Of a stretch of DNA of 6,730 nt, positions 6,601 through 6,730 are shown in pieces. The DNA lies in the NCBI GenBank assembly GCA_963649625.1, contig CAVJIP010000017.1:1-6730 (forward strand), written 5' to 3'. The notes under the pieces are model-generated. The model had not been told where the DNA came from and did not search any database. It saw only the letters and a program-made list of their open reading frames with translations. Each line of letters begins with the position of its first letter. The stretch's first letter is position 1. The translations under genes were made by a program, and so were the position numbers. This DNA comes from HGM13006 sp963649625. GTDB lineage: Bacteria > Bacillota > Clostridia > Oscillospirales > Oscillospiraceae.

Positions 6601-6730
6601 TTATTTCCACAGCAGACGCTGGAGACGCTCCCAGCTGTACAGGGGATTTTCCTCCAGACGCTGATGGAGAGAGCGGGAAACCTCCGGGTTTTCCTCCATG
6701 CACCGGGCAAAGTGCTAGCACAGGGCGGTC
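6601..6730 (-). pseudogene. 3' end of an unrecognised gene, frame broken by a TAG in this window
   Basis: One - strand frame ends at TAA (6601-6603), 14 nt before the amidase start. Going upstream it encodes a charged, helix-like tail: HFARCMEENPEVSRSL (6714 down) ending in RLQRLLWK. Codon choice looks coding: about 70% of third bases are G or C, with GAG, CTG and CAG favoured, as in the neighbouring genes. A TAG at 6715-6717 interrupts the frame, and the 4 codons before it (TALC) reach the window edge. The options are a real nonsense mutation, a frameshift or base-call error near 6715, or a gene that simply ends at the TAG with the rest non-coding. The internal ATG at 6699 has no ribosome site, so a free 32-residue peptide is unlikely. 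I do not recognise the family; too little is visible to assign a role. Confidence 0.4.

Noticed and set aside
5552..6664. 370-codon + strand frame opposite the amidase gene
   Set aside because: Its Gly/Val-rich composition is typical of the complement of a GC-rich gene. The opposite strand encodes the signal peptide and Amidase_6 motifs.
6587..6721. In-frame upstream extension of the SLH amidase (45 extra residues)
   Set aside because: It would put a non-hydrophobic stretch before a clear signal peptide. The AAGGAGG 5 nt before 6586 favours the shorter form, and another frame there looks more coding.

Overview
The window reads as a chromosomal segment of a moderately GC-rich Clostridia member, probably an Oscillospirales-type gut bacterium. 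The signs are a Gram-positive lipoprotein signal on the solute-binding protein, strong AGGAGG-type ribosome binding sites, a secreted SLH-domain protein, and a BspA-like 'CG....W.LD...GVLTISGTG' cap common in clostridial surface proteins. The taxon is inferred from style only; there is no marker gene here.

Left and centre (about 50-4011, + strand) hold one operon for a complete CUT2/RbsABC-type ABC importer. A recognisable promoter (TTGACG, 17 nt spacer, TAGAAT) precedes a lipoprotein solute-binding protein (153-1361). Then comes a 110-nt spacer with two inverted repeats, a double-NBD ATPase with a TTG start (1472-2986), and, 5 nt later, a single permease (2992-4011). The binding protein would capture a small ligand, most likely a sugar or sugar-like molecule, outside the membrane. 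A permease homodimer would pass it inward, driven by the fused ATPase. No kinase, isomerase or regulator lies in the window, so the ligand cannot be named.

A strong, near-symmetrical terminator (4058-4097) separates this operon from a convergent gene on the - strand (4127-6586). That gene encodes an 819-residue secreted, modular cell-surface protein: signal peptide, N-terminal domain of unknown function, Amidase_6-type cysteine amidase/peptidase domain, beta-rich middle, BspA-like cap and three C-terminal SLH repeats. It probably acts on or at the cell wall.

The far right edge (6601-6730, - strand) carries the 3' end of another reading frame that stops 14 nt before the amidase gene. In this window that frame is broken by an in-frame TAG, so an intact product cannot be confirmed.

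I found no CRISPR array, insertion sequence, tRNA, rRNA or recognisable riboswitch. The region looks like ordinary accessory/metabolic chromosome. The most useful second looks are the right-edge interrupted frame, the SBP-ATPase spacer structures and the surface amidase architecture. I do not see convincing evidence of a wholly new system.
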